In this document: positions 35,839-49,282 of the stretch, one piece after another
Layout of the letters: every line of letters begins with the position of its first letter
How positions within the stretch are numbered: the stretch's first letter is position 1
Notes under the pieces: model-generated
What the model saw: the letters and a program-made list of their open reading frames with translations, nothing else
Databases searched by the model: none
Told to the model about the DNA's origin: nothing
Position numbers and translations under genes: made by a program
Source of the DNA: Seriola aureovittata
Taxonomy: Eukaryota; Chordata; Actinopteri; Carangiformes; Carangidae
Length of the DNA: 64,000 bases
Direction of reading: 5' to 3'
Assembly: GCF_021018895.1 (NCBI RefSeq)
Contig: NC_079382.1
Location: forward strand, 17,114,501 to 17,178,500

Positions 35839-36766
35839 GTAAGATCATTAATAAGTTGATTAAACCACTTTTCTGCGTCTCTGTTTCATCATTTATGGGT
35901 TAATTCAGTTCTCAATATATCTGTAATTTTATTAACTCCTTTTTTACTTTTAAATTAGTAAGGGAAACAAACAGGAAAAAAACAACAGTGAAACAGGATG
36001 CATACTGTTCATGTCTGGTGTAGAAAAGGCTTAGGCACTTTTGATATTTATAGAATGTCAAAACATAATACCAAAATGGAAAACAATATATTTCTATAAA
36101 TGTGCAGAATATTTCAAGCAACGGAATTCATCCAGATAGAATATTGTTTGTACTGTGCTTGTAAACACATTAACTATTGACAAAATGTATCTTTTAAAGC
36201 ATTAAGGTGTCACTCTGTTTATCATCATTATGGTGTGATGGTAAGTGTAAGTGTCTTTCATAAGTAAATGAGCTTAAAACCATCAACTTATTCATGTTGA
36301 CATCATTGATGTTTTTAGATGAATAATTGAGAGAGTTTTAACTCTGTTGGGAGCCCTTGATTGTTCATGTGTAATGGTCAATTTACAGTTCACTCTTTGC
36401 CCTATAAATTGTAGAAAAAGATGAATGAAGTATTTGCTTTGTCACTGAAATGTTTTTCGCTTTTAGGCTCTGATCTTAACTCCTTTGTGTTAGAGACAAG
36501 TTTGAAGTTTAGGGACATCTAAAGCTGAGGTGGTGCAAGGAAGCAGGAACTACTGTTAGAGCTTTTAAATGGAAGACACACCCATCTTTTAGCTTCAAGG
36601 AGAATCAAATGAGATGTATGAGTTCACATGGAAAAGATGTACTTTGGCACTAGTTTATCTTAAAGAGAGAGGTTGAAAATTTTTCCTACTAATAACTTTC
36701 CAATTACGTCCTTTTCGAGTCACCATCTAGTGGCCACTAAAGGAACTGCAGGGTGAGACACTTTCA

Positions 36767-36767
<1 letters not shown>

Positions 36768-36810
<43 letters not shown>

Positions 36811-36947
36811 CATAAAAATACTCAGTGCACACACATATACACATACATGCCAACCTGCTCTTGTGCATCTGCACACACATTGTCACTCCCCAGTCTACAC
36901 AATGCCTCAGGCTTAACCTGTCAGTTAGCATCAAACTAACACACACA

Positions 36948-37017
<70 letters not shown>
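36768..37017. repeat. CA / CACG / CA microsatellite cluster
   Basis: CA repeat at 36768-36806, then (CA)n(CACG)n(CA)n at 36939-37017. Confidence 0.95.
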
Positions 37018-37022
<5 letters not shown>

Positions 37023-37125
37023 GGGTTTTGTATTACCATGTTATGTTTCATTATAGATGAGGAGTATGCTGGGATATGTCAGAGGGAAAGCACACACATG
37101 AAGAAAGACAGGGAGGCAGGCTCAA

Positions 37126-37138
<13 letters not shown>

Positions 37139-37203
<65 letters not shown>
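37139..37203. repeat. (CA)32 microsatellite
   Basis: About 65 bp of pure CA, preceded by CTCTCTCT. Confidence 0.98.
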
Positions 37204-37205
<2 letters not shown>

Positions 37206-37394
37206 CTCTATACATATTCATACACAGTGACAAGCAGACAGACAGATGCAAACACACTCTTTCCCTGAGGAATGTGTTCTCTGGCTATAGTTGAATGAGT
37301 GAATGATGGCATAGTCCTATAGGTTAAGTGTGTGTGTGACTCAGTTATGTTCCATTTCATTTCTTTCTCAGATTAAATGTCTCTTCCCTTCTGA

Positions 37395-37395
<1 letters not shown>

Positions 37396-37444
<49 letters not shown>

Positions 37445-37450
37445 CACACA
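37396..37450. repeat. (CA)n microsatellite
   Basis: About 45 bp of CA followed by CTCTCACACAC. Confidence 0.96.
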
Positions 37451-38295
37451 CTGGGGACAACCTCCCCACAGGAACACAGTTTCAGCTTACTTTAATTGTT
37501 AAATGACCCAAACTCTAAAATACAAGAGTAAAAAAAAAGTCTGATTTATTGCAAGTTTTTTTATTCTGCATCATAAGATCAGTGAAATGTCATGCAGAAG
37601 TATTAACTCTACATTATGTATTTACATTATGTGATGTTACTGTTAGAGCTCTGAGGCAGTCTAAATAAGGTCATCAATTATGCTCATTAACTAGAAGGAT
37701 TTAGACTGAACTTGTGTTGCAAGTGGTATTTTTTATATTACCAGTCGTCAACAGTCAAGGAGTCACAATGCCAACAAATATACAAGGCCATGCTGATCTT
37801 CTCACAGCAGAGATTCATTTGAAATACATTACTTGTAGTTTAGAGCGTTTATTACCTGAGATGCTGATTGATTGATAGACCTGTTTTGTGCAGGTTGCAT
37901 TGTTTGTTGGTGGGAAAAAAAATTTACATGATAATCAAAGAATTAATAAAATAGGGGAACAATAAAGGTACATTTTCTCTTTTTTGAGAAATACAATCTG
38001 TTTCTTTACTTTTTGCCCAATTCTGTCTTCTATCATAATTTGTTCTCAGTTAAACTATTAAATTATTCAAAAATAGTGCAGTGTATCGAACCATCAAAGC
38101 TGTGTAAGTCCAAACTGTGAGTGGACTATATCATTACAAGTTCAGTAGTTGAGCAGCAACAGTTTATAAGTCTGAAAACAAAACAAAAAAAGTCTCGTTA
38201 ATGTTTGATTGAAATTGGGTTTTTATCAGTTGATCTTTGAGTGTGCAAACATCCTGGCGATCAGTTCTTAGCACCAAGGCTGAAGGAAAAGCTCT

Positions 38296-38296
38296 A

Positions 38297-38339
<43 letters not shown>
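38296..38339. repeat. (ATA)n trinucleotide repeat
   Basis: About 14 AAT units followed by GATAAGAAGAAGAAG. Confidence 0.97.
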
Positions 38340-38340
<1 letters not shown>

Positions 38341-39344
38341 TAAGAAGAAGAAGAACAATTATAATAATAACAATTTTGCAGCTTACAATTTTCACCAACA
38401 CTGAAATTTGTTGATACATTTTGAGCTACATTAGCAACCAAGTGTTAGGTTGAAATTATACCTGTGGGTCCTGGGTGCTTGGTTACTACTGTAACAAAAT
38501 GTGATGCTATTCCCGAACCATATCATTAACGTTGACCTCCTGGAGATTGTTCCTCCAGCCGCTGTGTGCAAGATAATCATTTGATTTGACAGCTTTACTT
38601 AATAACATTAATTTGTGTTTTTGTACAAATATATCAAAAAAATGTCTTCTCTTCTTATTACAGTATTGAAACACTTGAGCCGATTAGTTTTTACCTTTCG
38701 AACCTTTAACCTCTCTAAGCAAAGTGTGACAATACACTAAAATAGAACAGGTCTGTTGTTGGCTCCTCGGTTTTCTTCTCAGTCCTAACTTGCATCCTCT
38801 CCAGCTATTAACTACAAATTAACTTAATTGTGGCTCCTAATTCATCTTCATCATTGTTTTAGGATGATAAAAGCGGCCGTGGTGCTACTTGTGCGTGTTC
38901 AGCATTTTCCTCACCACACTGCGTTTACAATGCAAACTCAGCTTGTCCTGCCTGTAACACATGTACTGGATGGATTACTTATCAAGGTGTTATCTTGCAT
39001 TGCAGCAAACAAAGAAAAACTCTAAACACGCACTCTGATAATCACCAGTAGGATTAATTTTAGTCTTGTATTGAGAATTGAAAATTTATAAGTGAAAAAA
39101 AAAGAAATAAGCAAATGAGAAAAAATTTGAAAATGGTTGACCTGTTTGGAAATAGATTAAATGCTATCTGATTTGTTTTAATGATTTAAGATAATAAGAA
39201 ACACAATAGGTTGTCAGGACTTTTTCATCATCACAGATACTGATCTTCTCATGACACTGAGGTTAACAGTCAGACTGTCTGTTTGCCAAATGCTTGGTTT
39301 GTTCTCTCGACATAAATGAACTTTAACCTGTGTGTCTCCTCCAG

Positions 39345-39472
39345 GACTGCTTCCACCACACCACTGGCCCCCACTGTGACACCTGCCTACCTGGATACTA
39401 TGGTAACGCCACCCATGGGTCACCTGCAGACTGTCAATCCTGTGCCTGCCCACTCAATCTTCCCAGCAACAA
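39345..39472 (+). CDS. lama2: lama2 exon W16: LE6 end and LE7 start
   Basis: Encodes DCFHHTTGPHCDTCLPGYYG, then NATHGSPADC and QSCACPLNLPSN. CxPGYYG closes LE6, and CxCPLNxPSNN opens LE7 as in alpha-1 and alpha-2. Phase 0 to 2. Acceptor TGTCTCCTCCAG; donor AACAA|GTAGGT. The asparagine completing PSNN is formed across the junction with the exon at 43023, which supports both boundaries. Confidence 0.94.
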
Positions 39473-40944
39473 GTAGGTTCTGAAGACGTTGGGGCTAATG
39501 CCGCTATGATGACAAAACGCCCAACTCTGTTACTGCTGACACCCGTGACTCCATGGCCCCAATTCCCTTCTTGACCTGTCTCTTGATAACATTCCTCTCT
39601 CCTCTCCTGACGCCACATTTTTGTCCTTAAAGAACATCACCACACATAGAGGCTTCATTACTGTGAGTAGGAATATAATTGTAAAGACATGAATAGAAAT
39701 ATCATCATCACAGTCAGAAACATCAATACAAGCGAGCAAACATCATCCCTGTGGGTGGAAATGCCCACAATTGGCTGAATTAACATAACTGTGGTGAAAA
39801 AAACTGACACAGTAGCAAACTCAAACCTCTCCCGCAAGTCATTAACTGCGTTTAAAACAAAGCTTTTATGATTCCATCGCTCTCATACGGCACACTGCTC
39901 GTGCTGTGCCTGCTTCACAGTTCAAACTAGTGTTGCTCAAGTAAGAAAAAAAAAATTGTAAAAGTAAAAATAGCTGGGAATTAACTTCTGAGGGTAGAAA
40001 AATACTGTCCAACTTTACTCATAATAAATAATTCATGTATCAAATTGTTAGCAGTTCGTAATGAACCTCTTATTGAAGGTTTTAGCAAGGGAATGTAGAA
40101 AAAAATCTGGGATTACCTAATTTAATCAGGGACCTCTATAAAACCTATATAAAAAAACACTGACATATCATCACCTTTTAAATTGATTCGGTGAACTTGT
40201 TATAAAACAGATGTTCATTTGCACATCTAGCAGATACAGAACAACATTATCAGTCATTTGGAGTCATGTCTGTGTCCGTCTGACTGCAAGTCTTATGTCT
40301 CTGTTTTTGGTCTCCACCAACTCCTGAAGGAAAAATATGGTTCTTTAGCATCTCTGTATCTCCATTATGTTCATCAGCTTGTCACTAACTATGTTGGCTT
40401 GCCTTTTGGTAATGCACAATGGGTTTTGTTTTTCTTGGATCTTTTTTTAGCTAAAGATAGCTGTCTGCTGTGGCGGAAAATGAAAGCATGAGAGCAGTGA
40501 GAGTGAACCAAAAGAGTAAAGTTGCAGGTGGACAGCTAAACAATAAGCTGAGACTTGTATAAAGCTCTGTAAAGGAGAGAGGAGCTGCAGATTCAGGAGA
40601 TAATTCTCTGCAGCTTCATCATTACGATCAACCCATTGTAACATTGTCATTTAATACATTGTTAATTTAAAGATATTGATTATGGATGCTTTGATAAACT
40701 ACAACCACCATGTAGTCAGTAGTGGTTGTTACTTGCAAGGGAATGTTCAACTGAAATGAGACGGCTGCTGTCAAATTATCTCTTATTTTTGTGGGTGGAT
40801 TTCTACTACAACTTCAGCTGTGTTGAAACAATATGTAAGCACTGGTTAACGTAGACGTTTACATCTTCTTTCATAGAGATGCAGTTTCCCCAAACAACCA
40901 GAGAGAGATGCTGTGTGTTTGGTGCACAGATGTCACCAGCATGG

Positions 40945-41018
<74 letters not shown>
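40945..41018. repeat. (CACG)n(CA)n microsatellite
   Basis: Four to five CACG units followed by about 28 CA units. Confidence 0.97.
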
Positions 41019-41019
<1 letters not shown>

Positions 41020-42635
41020 CAGCAGCAGCTGAGAATCTTGATGCAGTCATGACACGTCATGTCCAAAACTCTCAGAGCTAAAGAAAGACACAACTCTCTC
41101 TCTCTCTGTCACCTCTCCTCTTCTCTACCTCCCTCTAACCACTGCAGTAATAATAGCTTGAAGGTGCTGTGCCTTTCAGCCACTCGAAATAGCCATCTAG
41201 TCCCTTATGTTCACTGAAGCCAACCACCCAAATAGCCAGCCAGCCGGCCAGTCAGACTGTTGTTAGCAGTGATGCCTAACCTCTTATGAACATCAGATGA
41301 AGTGATGTCCATATTAGTTTCAGCACAGGAATCACGGAGGCGATTTACAGCGAATCAATAGAAATCAGTTTAGTCCTGGAAAGCTGTTCCGCTTTATTTA
41401 CGCCGAGGCTTAATCACCCTGCTGCAATGAGGTTTTTTAGTGTTTTTATTTGGTAGTTTTTCAGTTAGATCTACATCTATTCAACAGATTTCAGTTAAAT
41501 TTAGCTCCTTGGTCAATTATCCATCCATGACGGTCATTCTCCACCTATGAAGATTTACCTCCACTTTGATTTGTCTTTTTTTCATAACTGTCGTTACACA
41601 ATCTCTGCCAAACTTTGCAAAAACATTTCTATCTTCTCATATGACCTAAACATTGCTGATGTATTTTTTAAATTCTGAACCATTTCCTTGTAATTGGAAG
41701 CCAAATTTGTGTCATCATGGTCTATTTTATGTATTACCCATAATTCTTGGAGACATTATGCCTTTTATGGCCAAATTTAGTCAGCGTAAGAAACAGATAC
41801 TTTGTGGTCTCGAATCGGAGTCGCTTGAAATTTGCACTATTAATCTTTGTCTATTGTTATATCTGTCTATTATTATGTAGCCTTACACACACATTTGATA
41901 TTTTGTGGGTTGGGATTGCGCTGCCAGGCCCAGTCTGGTGATCAGGATACCTCCAAGTGCAGTCATTAAACTTATCCAGCAGATTATTTTGATGAGCTGT
42001 GTTACTGTAGACCTCAACTCTCCGCTGGCTTCACTCCAGGCATACTTTAAGCTCCGCTCAGTGACCTGTTGTTATAGTAGCATCAGGTTAGGTAATGTGA
42101 CTGTTACATTTTTTACATAGATTTTACAGTACAATGTATATTGAGGTTTTCCTGTCCGGATAATTTCTCAATGAACGGTTTATCTTTGTGATATAAAATT
42201 GCTTGTATTGTGATGGAGGATTTTATCCATATTACCCTCTCTGACAGTAGCAGCATATGATCTGTAATTAAAGTTAACAATGTTCTAAAAGTTGTATATA
42301 TGACTGAAAAACATGTGTAGTACAGTACGTTAGGTAAGTAGGTTTATTTCGCAGCTAAAGTGTTAAGTGTCTTAGTAAAGCTGGTGTAAATATAATCCAT
42401 TGTATACAACAGCTACGTGTTATTTTATATTTTGTTGTTGTTGTTGTTTGTGTTGAACTGGCCAAACGAGCTTACTTGTAACTCGGTGAGCCAGCTCACG
42501 GTTAGTGAGCCAGTCAGTCAGCAAGTGAATCAGTCCGGGGGCCGGGAACTCGAGCCAGGAGAACTATCTATAGTTTATGGAAGTGGGAGGGTGAGAGAAC
42601 GAGGGTGAGAGACTATCGTTTTACTCTGTCTGTCT

Positions 42636-42688
42636 GCCTGCCTCTCTCTCTCCGTCTGTCTCTCTCCCTCTCTCTCTCTCTCTCTCTG
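42636..42688. repeat. (CT)n repeat
   Basis: CTGTCTGCCTGCCTCTCTC leading into a pure CT run, about 200 bp before the candidate alternative start codon. Confidence 0.9.
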
Positions 42689-42890
42689 TTCATTTTGGGT
42701 ACAGTTCAGTTCTTAGGGAGGAAGAGTGTTTTCAAAATCAGGAGTGTGTGGAAGTACAGACTCGTAGATGTGTGAGAGAGAGAGAGGGGGGAAATTGAAG
42801 TGTGTGTGTCTTTCAGAGTGTGAATGTGAAGACTGGAAAGTGAAAGTAGGAACACAGGTGTTTATGTGTGAGTGTGTGTATGGGGACAGA

Positions 42891-43022
42891 AACAATGACC
42901 TTAACTCGCCTCTGTCCTCTCCTCTTCCTCCTCTTCGTCCTCCCTTACTCCACACTGGGACAACGCTACCGAAATCATCACCAACAACTATTACAACAAC
43001 GTCGTCATGGCAACCACGATAG
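42891..43022 (+). promoter_or_regulatory. Distant branch-point type 3' splice site (long AG-free zone)
   Basis: Before the exon at 43023 there is no pyrimidine tract next to the AG; the last 60 bases are A/C-rich. A strong pyrimidine tract lies at about 42908-42956, and no AG dinucleotide occurs between about 42890 and the AG at 43021-43022. That is the usual signature of an AG exclusion zone with a remote branch point. The tract also happens to encode hydrophobic residues; see the alternative first-exon entry. Confidence 0.5.
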
Positions 43023-43109
43023 CTTCAGCCCCACCTGCCACCTAGGTGAAGAAGGGGAGTTGCTGTGCGACCAGTGTCCGCCTGGATACACAGGACCACG
43101 ATGCAACAG
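42895..43109 (+). CDS. Candidate alternative first exon with signal-peptide-like start
   Basis: An ATG at 42895 (A at -3) opens a frame that continues without a stop into exon W17 in the correct lama2 frame. It starts MTLTRLCPLLFLLFVLPY, then STLGQRYRN, which looks like a short n-region, a hydrophobic core and a plausible cleavage site after STLG. If transcribed from an internal promoter it would yield a secreted chain beginning at LE7 without LN or L4a. LAMA3 is a known precedent for a short alpha isoform. Against it: a pyrimidine tract read in frame naturally encodes Leu, Phe, Ser and Pro, so this may be chance. No clear TATA box was seen. A longer frame from 42868 also exists. Confidence 0.22.
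43023..43109 (+). CDS. lama2: lama2 exon W17: LE7
   Basis: Encodes FSPTCHLGEEGELLCDQCPP, then GYTGPRCNR, the middle of LE7 (FSPTCHL and CPxGYTGPRC are strongly conserved in alpha-1/alpha-2). Phase 2 to 2; donor CAG|GTAATA followed by CA-rich sequence. The acceptor is CACGATAG with a remote pyrimidine tract. Its boundaries are fixed by the asparagine shared with W16 and the arginine shared with W18. Confidence 0.92.
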
Positions 43110-46100
43110 GTAATACACACACTGAACATGAAACGTTATACACACACACACAAACACACAGTTGTGCTTAAACTCTACACTTTTGTTGAATTGAGGGCCT
43201 TCAAGCTTGTTTTGAAAGTCTAGCTAAGTTCATTATTACTGAATATGGAGCTGAAAACAACTCAGTTCATCTAAAATCCACACCCATAAGTCTTGTGAGT
43301 TCAATTCTGATTTAACAGTTTGCCGGTATTTAAATAACACTTTTGGTCTAATTGCAGCATCTTCAATTAGGTCTGCATTATTTAAAATGTTGATAAGAGC
43401 AATAATCTTAAAAATAAAATAAAAAACGATATTGTTTTCTTTCCAAAAAATGAGTATTTTGGAGATAAATGAGAACTATAGTCAGCCATCCCCAACTGAA
43501 AACAGAAACTGGTGCTCATTAAGTGTTTTTTGAGGGCTTCATGTCCCACTGTCCATCTAGCTTTCTGTCCACACCACATTTATTAGTTGAGTGACATTCT
43601 TGTTCCATTAGCTGTGAGCTTTTTTTTTTTTCCAACTCAGGACTAATGAGAAGTCTTTCTCTGGATGCTAGTCTTGTTAAAACTTCAGGCCCTACTGTCA
43701 TTTGGTGACACAGACTGAGTAAAAATAATCATTTCACCACCCAGGCCCACTGAAACACAGGGCATTTGGACTGTTTCTTATTGAAGTGAAACTGCACACA
43801 GCTGATATTAGGACTTAAATATAATTATATTCATACAGTAGAATTTCAAACACACATTCCTTATGTCTACATCGTATTCATTTATTAATAGCTATTTAGC
43901 GATAATGCTGATATATATGTTGGTGATCCATTAAAATACAGGGTTTTCATACCATATAATAAATTATCAAATGACTTAAGTAATGGGAAAGTAATGGCAT
44001 ATTAATGATCTCTTAAGTATTAATAAATGATATATTAAACATTAATAAAGGCTTTGTAAACCCTGTACAATGGATGTCTAATCATAAGGTGGTACCCAAA
44101 TATAACAGATCGATTTATAGTCATCACATTGCATGTGGATGATAATGACGAGATTATATCAAACTACATCTGGTGGATAGTCAATAGGAGGAATTGTTCG
44201 AATCTAAAATAACTACATGTGTTTTGGCTGCTTCTTTTATGGCCTTCTCATTTTCAAGTGCAGGCTTGATTTTCTCTTGGTTTACCACTGAAGGCAGCAT
44301 TGCTGTACACTGTAGCTTACTGTCTGCAGGGGTCATCTACCATGACCACAAATTTATTTTTCTATTTGGTTTGGTTGGTATCTACACTGGTGAATATTAT
44401 AAGCATTATGATCTCAAGGATGAAACATTGTGCTTCAAATAGGTGCTCAGTCACAGTTTCACAGGCCTTTGCTATTAGTTGTTAGTTAAAAGAGAGCTGC
44501 TGGTGGACGTGGGCCTCAGCTCCATGGCCTGCATAGTCTGCATGCCTCGCCATGCTGTCCACAGCAGAACCTCTCTGTCTGCCTTTGAATCTTTTTATAA
44601 ACCTCATTTGCCAGTGGAAAGCAAACTGACTCATTGTCAGTCCATTTTTTAACTCTGTCACACAGAGGCATCTGCACTGCACTACAACACAGTCACTGAC
44701 AAATATGGTCTAGCATTGACAGAGGGCTCAACCAGTTGAGTGGTTCACCTCTCTTTCTAATGTGCTCCCATGTTTGTGCATTAATGAGAATCTGTGAGTT
44801 TTTATTCATCCTAATAATAAAGCATCAATATCAATCAGCAGTCAATATTAGAAAGATTCTTCTGAGCTGCTCTTTCTAACTCCAGCTCGCTTTCTCTCTT
44901 TCTCTTTAAGTGATTGTTTGTTTGTTTTAGTGAGAGTGTGTACGGACTGCATCTGTGTACATACATTCTTTAGATTCATATGTATGTGCTGCTCAGATGC
45001 CATATGGTGCATCCAGTCACAGGAACACAGCTCTTTGCTAAAAGGAGAGAGAAATAAACAAAGAGTCTGCTGCATTGAGTCAGAACACACAGGGGCTGGC
45101 ATAATGTAAAATAATATTTTATTACTAATGACAGTATTAAAGAGGTAATCAGCAGTTGGTTGGTTTTCTTGTTCTATTAGTCTAATTGATACCTGCTATG
45201 CACTACCTGCCATTACACTTCATTATCTACAGTGCTTTTGTTGTTGTTAGTGGTAATTAATTGTAATGTGCCAATTTGTCTGTATTATGGGCTTTAACAG
45301 AATCAGCTCTATTCCTCCCATGCTAATAGACTATCCACTCTCTGCTAAGTGATTCAGCTTTTCAATTTCCTGTCCATAAACAGCCATTTAGAACTTAGCT
45401 GAAAGCTTCCCAATGCAGCTGCCTAACAAAATAAGTCGGCTGAAACTCTCCTGAATCGTCAGCTGCTATTTAGTGCTATCTAGGGTTTGCCATTACGTCC
45501 AGATGTTATTGGTGTATTTCAGGTTTTACACATTCATTCAGACTTTGACTCATCACCATCTAGCTGATGAATATGATGCACTGTATTCAAACATCCTTTC
45601 ATGTAGTAAGCAATTATTGCTAACGTTATTATATTTGTTGATATTAACATTAACTGTGAAGTCAAGCCTCAGCAATGGGACAACGCTTCAACTGGGTTTG
45701 TAAAAACTAAACAATAGCCATTACTGGGCAAGCTAAACAAAAAATATGAAACCTTGTGAAGGGTCACACCAGAGAGGATTCTCTTTCATGGCTGACTGGT
45801 GCCTAAGAAGCAGCATGACAAAACCTGCAAAAACAACAACAGGGACAATAAAGCCAAGCCTAATATCCCCCCAAATGATATGTGATATGAGCACTAAGGT
45901 ACACAGTTCTACTGAGGCCCAACATTGCTTCAACAGTGTAATTAGGAATTCAGGAAGAACACGACATTGTCAACATTACGTATGTTATTAAAATGAGTGT
46001 TGGCACAGCATTAGTTTAGCATTACTAGAGGAAGTAGTCGGAGTAATAGCCTCCACTGTGGTTTTAATCATTTTTTTTCAGTGTCTCTTGATCTAAATAC

Positions 46101-47132
46101 AAATATAAAACTTGGAGAGACTGGATAGAATTTTATTTCAAAGAAGATTAAAAAATCACTACATGCATAGCTTTGGAAGTTTTAAAAATGTAACTCAGTG
46201 TTTTGAAAGACAAGATTGATACTGTGTGTCTGGCATACAGAGATAAAAGACTGAAAATGTGAAGGCTTAACGTATTTAACTTAAAAACTTATCTGCCTCT
46301 GTCTTTGTCTCTCTCAGCCTTTCTGTCTGTCTCTTTATTATACAGTATGCCACAAAGAAACGAAAAAACGGTGTGTGTATAGAGGCAGGAATTAAATGCT
46401 TTACAATAAAAGAATAAAAAATATTTTTATGGATGATGTATACTATTAACGTTTTGCAAAATAATATTTAAAACTTCTGAAACCCTGGTTGCTCATTGAA
46501 GAAGAAGCTGATTGGAAAAACAATAATAGCAAAAGCGCCACTCTACAGTTTTACATGCTGGCAACAACAGGCAGGCAGAACATTTTGATTGTCAGGGACT
46601 TCAACATCTACAGAGAGAGGGAGAGACAGAAATTTGAAAGTCTGTTTTCTGAGAAATAAGTGCTGATACTTCCACAGCTCCTCTCACTGGCACAGTGCAG
46701 CAAGTCACAATTATTCTTTCAATATATTGAGGGGATTTAAAACTGATTGACGGCAGCAAGGTTGCTACTTGCAAATTGTGAGTTTAAGTCATATTTAAGC
46801 AAAAATAAGACTTTATTTCCTGGTGTTAATATACATATATTTAAAGATAAAAACAAAACAAACTGCAAGATTCTTATTAATATGAGAATCTTTAAAATTT
46901 CTACTTTTAACACGAAATGTACAGTTGATCTCAAAATGCTTTAAAATGATGGAAAAAATGTTTGATGGGGGAGCAGAGCCTGTCTTCCCCCGGCGCCGAC
47001 TCCCTATTTCTAACACTAAAAATAAAAGAACATAACTTTTCCCAACCCTTCTCTCTCCCTCTGTAACTCTCTACCAGTTGTGTTCACCGTCTGGTTCCTG
47101 TACACTCTGATGGTTTCGACCAGGTGTCTAAA

Positions 47133-47153
47133 CCCCCCCCCCCCCCCCCCCCC
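47133..47153. repeat. C21 homopolymer
   Basis: Twenty-one C in a row. A short AATAG repeat follows at about 47237. Confidence 0.9.
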
Positions 47154-47369
47154 ATCTCCTTCAAGCACTCGGGACTCTCCACTATAAATACCTTCACTTC
47201 CTCTTGAGGCCCAAGCACTACACACACATGGTAGTATAGAATAGAATAGAATAGAGTTTGAATTCATCTTGCAAGTAACTTGCAAGAAACTCAAACACAC
47301 ACTTTATCCCCTCTTCTCTCCCATGAAAAAGTGAGATTACAATTCTCCACCTGACTAGGAGGATACAGA

Positions 47370-47371
<2 letters not shown>

Positions 47372-47418
<47 letters not shown>
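47372..47418. repeat. (CA)n microsatellite
   Basis: About 23 CA units. Confidence 0.97.
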
Positions 47419-47419
<1 letters not shown>

Positions 47420-49282
47420 CCACACTTGAACAACATGCACATACACACTCAGAAGCTAATAAACCAGTTCTATTGAGTACCAAGGAGGGTCAGTAGTAAT
47501 AATGGCTGGCTGCTCTTGACTCTTTCCCCCTCTCTGTCCTTTCTTTTCCCTGCTCTCTAAATTCAATTCTCCTCTCAATGTGAAGACCTTTTCCCCTGTC
47601 TCCATCTCTCTTTTTTTTCTTTTGTTCTCTCTCTCTCTCTCTCTCTCTCTCTCCAATATCCCCTTACTCCATCTCTCTTTCTCTTCCTTCCCTATTTCAT
47701 CTTAATTCCCTTTTCAGCCTGTAGAGCTTTATTTCAGCTTAGGCCAGTTTGTATTGGGTTCCAGTGGCTCTTGTCACAGTGCTGTGCTCTCAGAACACTC
47801 TCAGGTTAATATATTTTGCAGCCACTGGACTTCCTCTTATTATTAATCAAAAGGAAAGAGTCTGAGAAAACAAGGACAAAATTCTTAGAATTGTGTGACA
47901 GTTCACACATTTCTGTGTCCTTATCCTTGCTCGAGGGGGCAGCCACTTTTAATTTTAGTGTCCATGAATGAGACAAATCAAAAGCATGTTTTTCTTGGGT
48001 TTTTTTTGTTTGTTTTTTTGGTTTTGTTTTTTGTGGGGGGGGGGGGGGTACTTTCACTTATTTTTCACCAATCACAAAGAACTTTACAAAATAAAAGAAT
48101 CAAATAAATTTTACATTAGCCACATATTTCTACAGATAAAAGAGATGAACAGATAAGAATAATCCCCTAAAGACATATATATATTGTTCTATCACTTGAT
48201 TTTCTATAATTAGTAATAGTAGAGATGCATTTGGACATTTCTGCATCAGGTTTATAAATGTTCAGTTACATTAATGTTTTTATTTGAGTAAAACCTGGGC
48301 AGCCTGTTGTAAATAATGATAATTTTTGAAAGGACTGCCTGAAGACACTAAATCTAATAAAAAACATCAAAAAAATAAATCTCTGTTAGACTTAAAATAA
48401 ACATAAATTTCATATCTGTTGCTGTTTGGTTGGACTTTGTTGCCCTCTAGCTCTTTGTGTGTATGTCTATGAATGAATGTCTATCTGTGTATGTGATATG
48501 AGTGCTTGTGTTTAATATGAATTATACAGCAGGTACCTTCAAGTGGTCTCATTGGTCTCAGACATGCTGTAACAATGCTGGTAATTCCTCTTGGCACAGC
48601 TAGATTAGCTTTATTGCTTATTTATTTGATGATTGGATACTGGTTGCCAGCTCTTGTGGGGTGAGACCTATACTTTAATTAGTGATCTCGTGTTTGAAGA
48701 TCAGTGTGTTGTTGCTATGCACAAGCTGAAAGCTTAGGTAAACAGTATGTTTGATGATAGGCCTATTCACTGGCTGAAATCTGAGAGTTGTTTTCTGTAG
48801 TTGTTCGATACAAAAGACAGAAGACAATTGAGCCCCTACATATTTTCTTGCAGACCATAGCTGACAAAAACTGCATTTTCAAGCATTATTTGTAGCATGA
48901 AAGCAGAGCAAAACTGCACTTTGAAGAGATATTACTGTGCTACCTGCTCTTTCAGCATACCGGCATTAGCTGGTATGCTGATCAATTATTGCGGTACTTT
49001 AAAGCCCCCCAGTGTTGCATCCTTTAGAACATTTTGATTGCAGTTTGAAAGTTTTTGTTTGTAGAAAAGTGAGAAAATCCTGGTGAAAGTTTGTGCTGTC
49101 AGTTTCATCACAGTCATTTTCAACGACGGCAGATTAGTGTCTTTTCGAGGCTACCAAATCAGAAATTTGAAATATCCAGGATTAAAACCTGCAAAGACCT
49201 TCATGTAGCAGGAATCTGGTATGTTTGCTACCTGTGCATATCTGTTATCACACTGTTTCTGCGTCTCTCTGCTGCCTCCTAG

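Larger units (their letters stand above)
35839..39344 (+). other. lama2 intron (3.5 kb), microsatellite-rich
   Basis: Holds four CA-type repeats between 36768 and 37450 and an ATA repeat at 38296. A short cysteine-rich open stretch at 38863-38986 has splice-like ends but the wrong phase. No other element was recognised. Confidence 0.7.
39473..43022 (+). other. lama2 intron (3.55 kb)
   Basis: Contains the CACG/CA repeat at 40945-41018 and a CT repeat at about 42636-42688. Its last 130 bp form the AG-free zone described separately. The sequence between 42420 and 42890 is richer in G and C and in GAGAG/CTCTC than the rest. Confidence 0.7.
43110..49282 (+). other. lama2 intron (6.2 kb)
   Basis: Contains CA-rich sequence after the donor, a possible dispersed repeat near 43980-44105 (TTAATAAATGATATATTAAA, then CTTTGTAAACCCTGTACAAT), a C21 run (47133), a CA repeat (47372-47418), a CT repeat (47626-47654) and a G14 run (48035). 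No coding signal was seen. Confidence 0.7.

Noticed and set aside
38863..38986. Cysteine-rich open stretch with an acceptor-like TTTTAG and donor-like CAAG|GTGTTA
   Set aside because: It would enter at phase 0 but leave at phase 1 within a phase 0 intron, so inclusion breaks the frame, and its cysteine spacing is not LE-like. Still worth a glance in RNA-seq.
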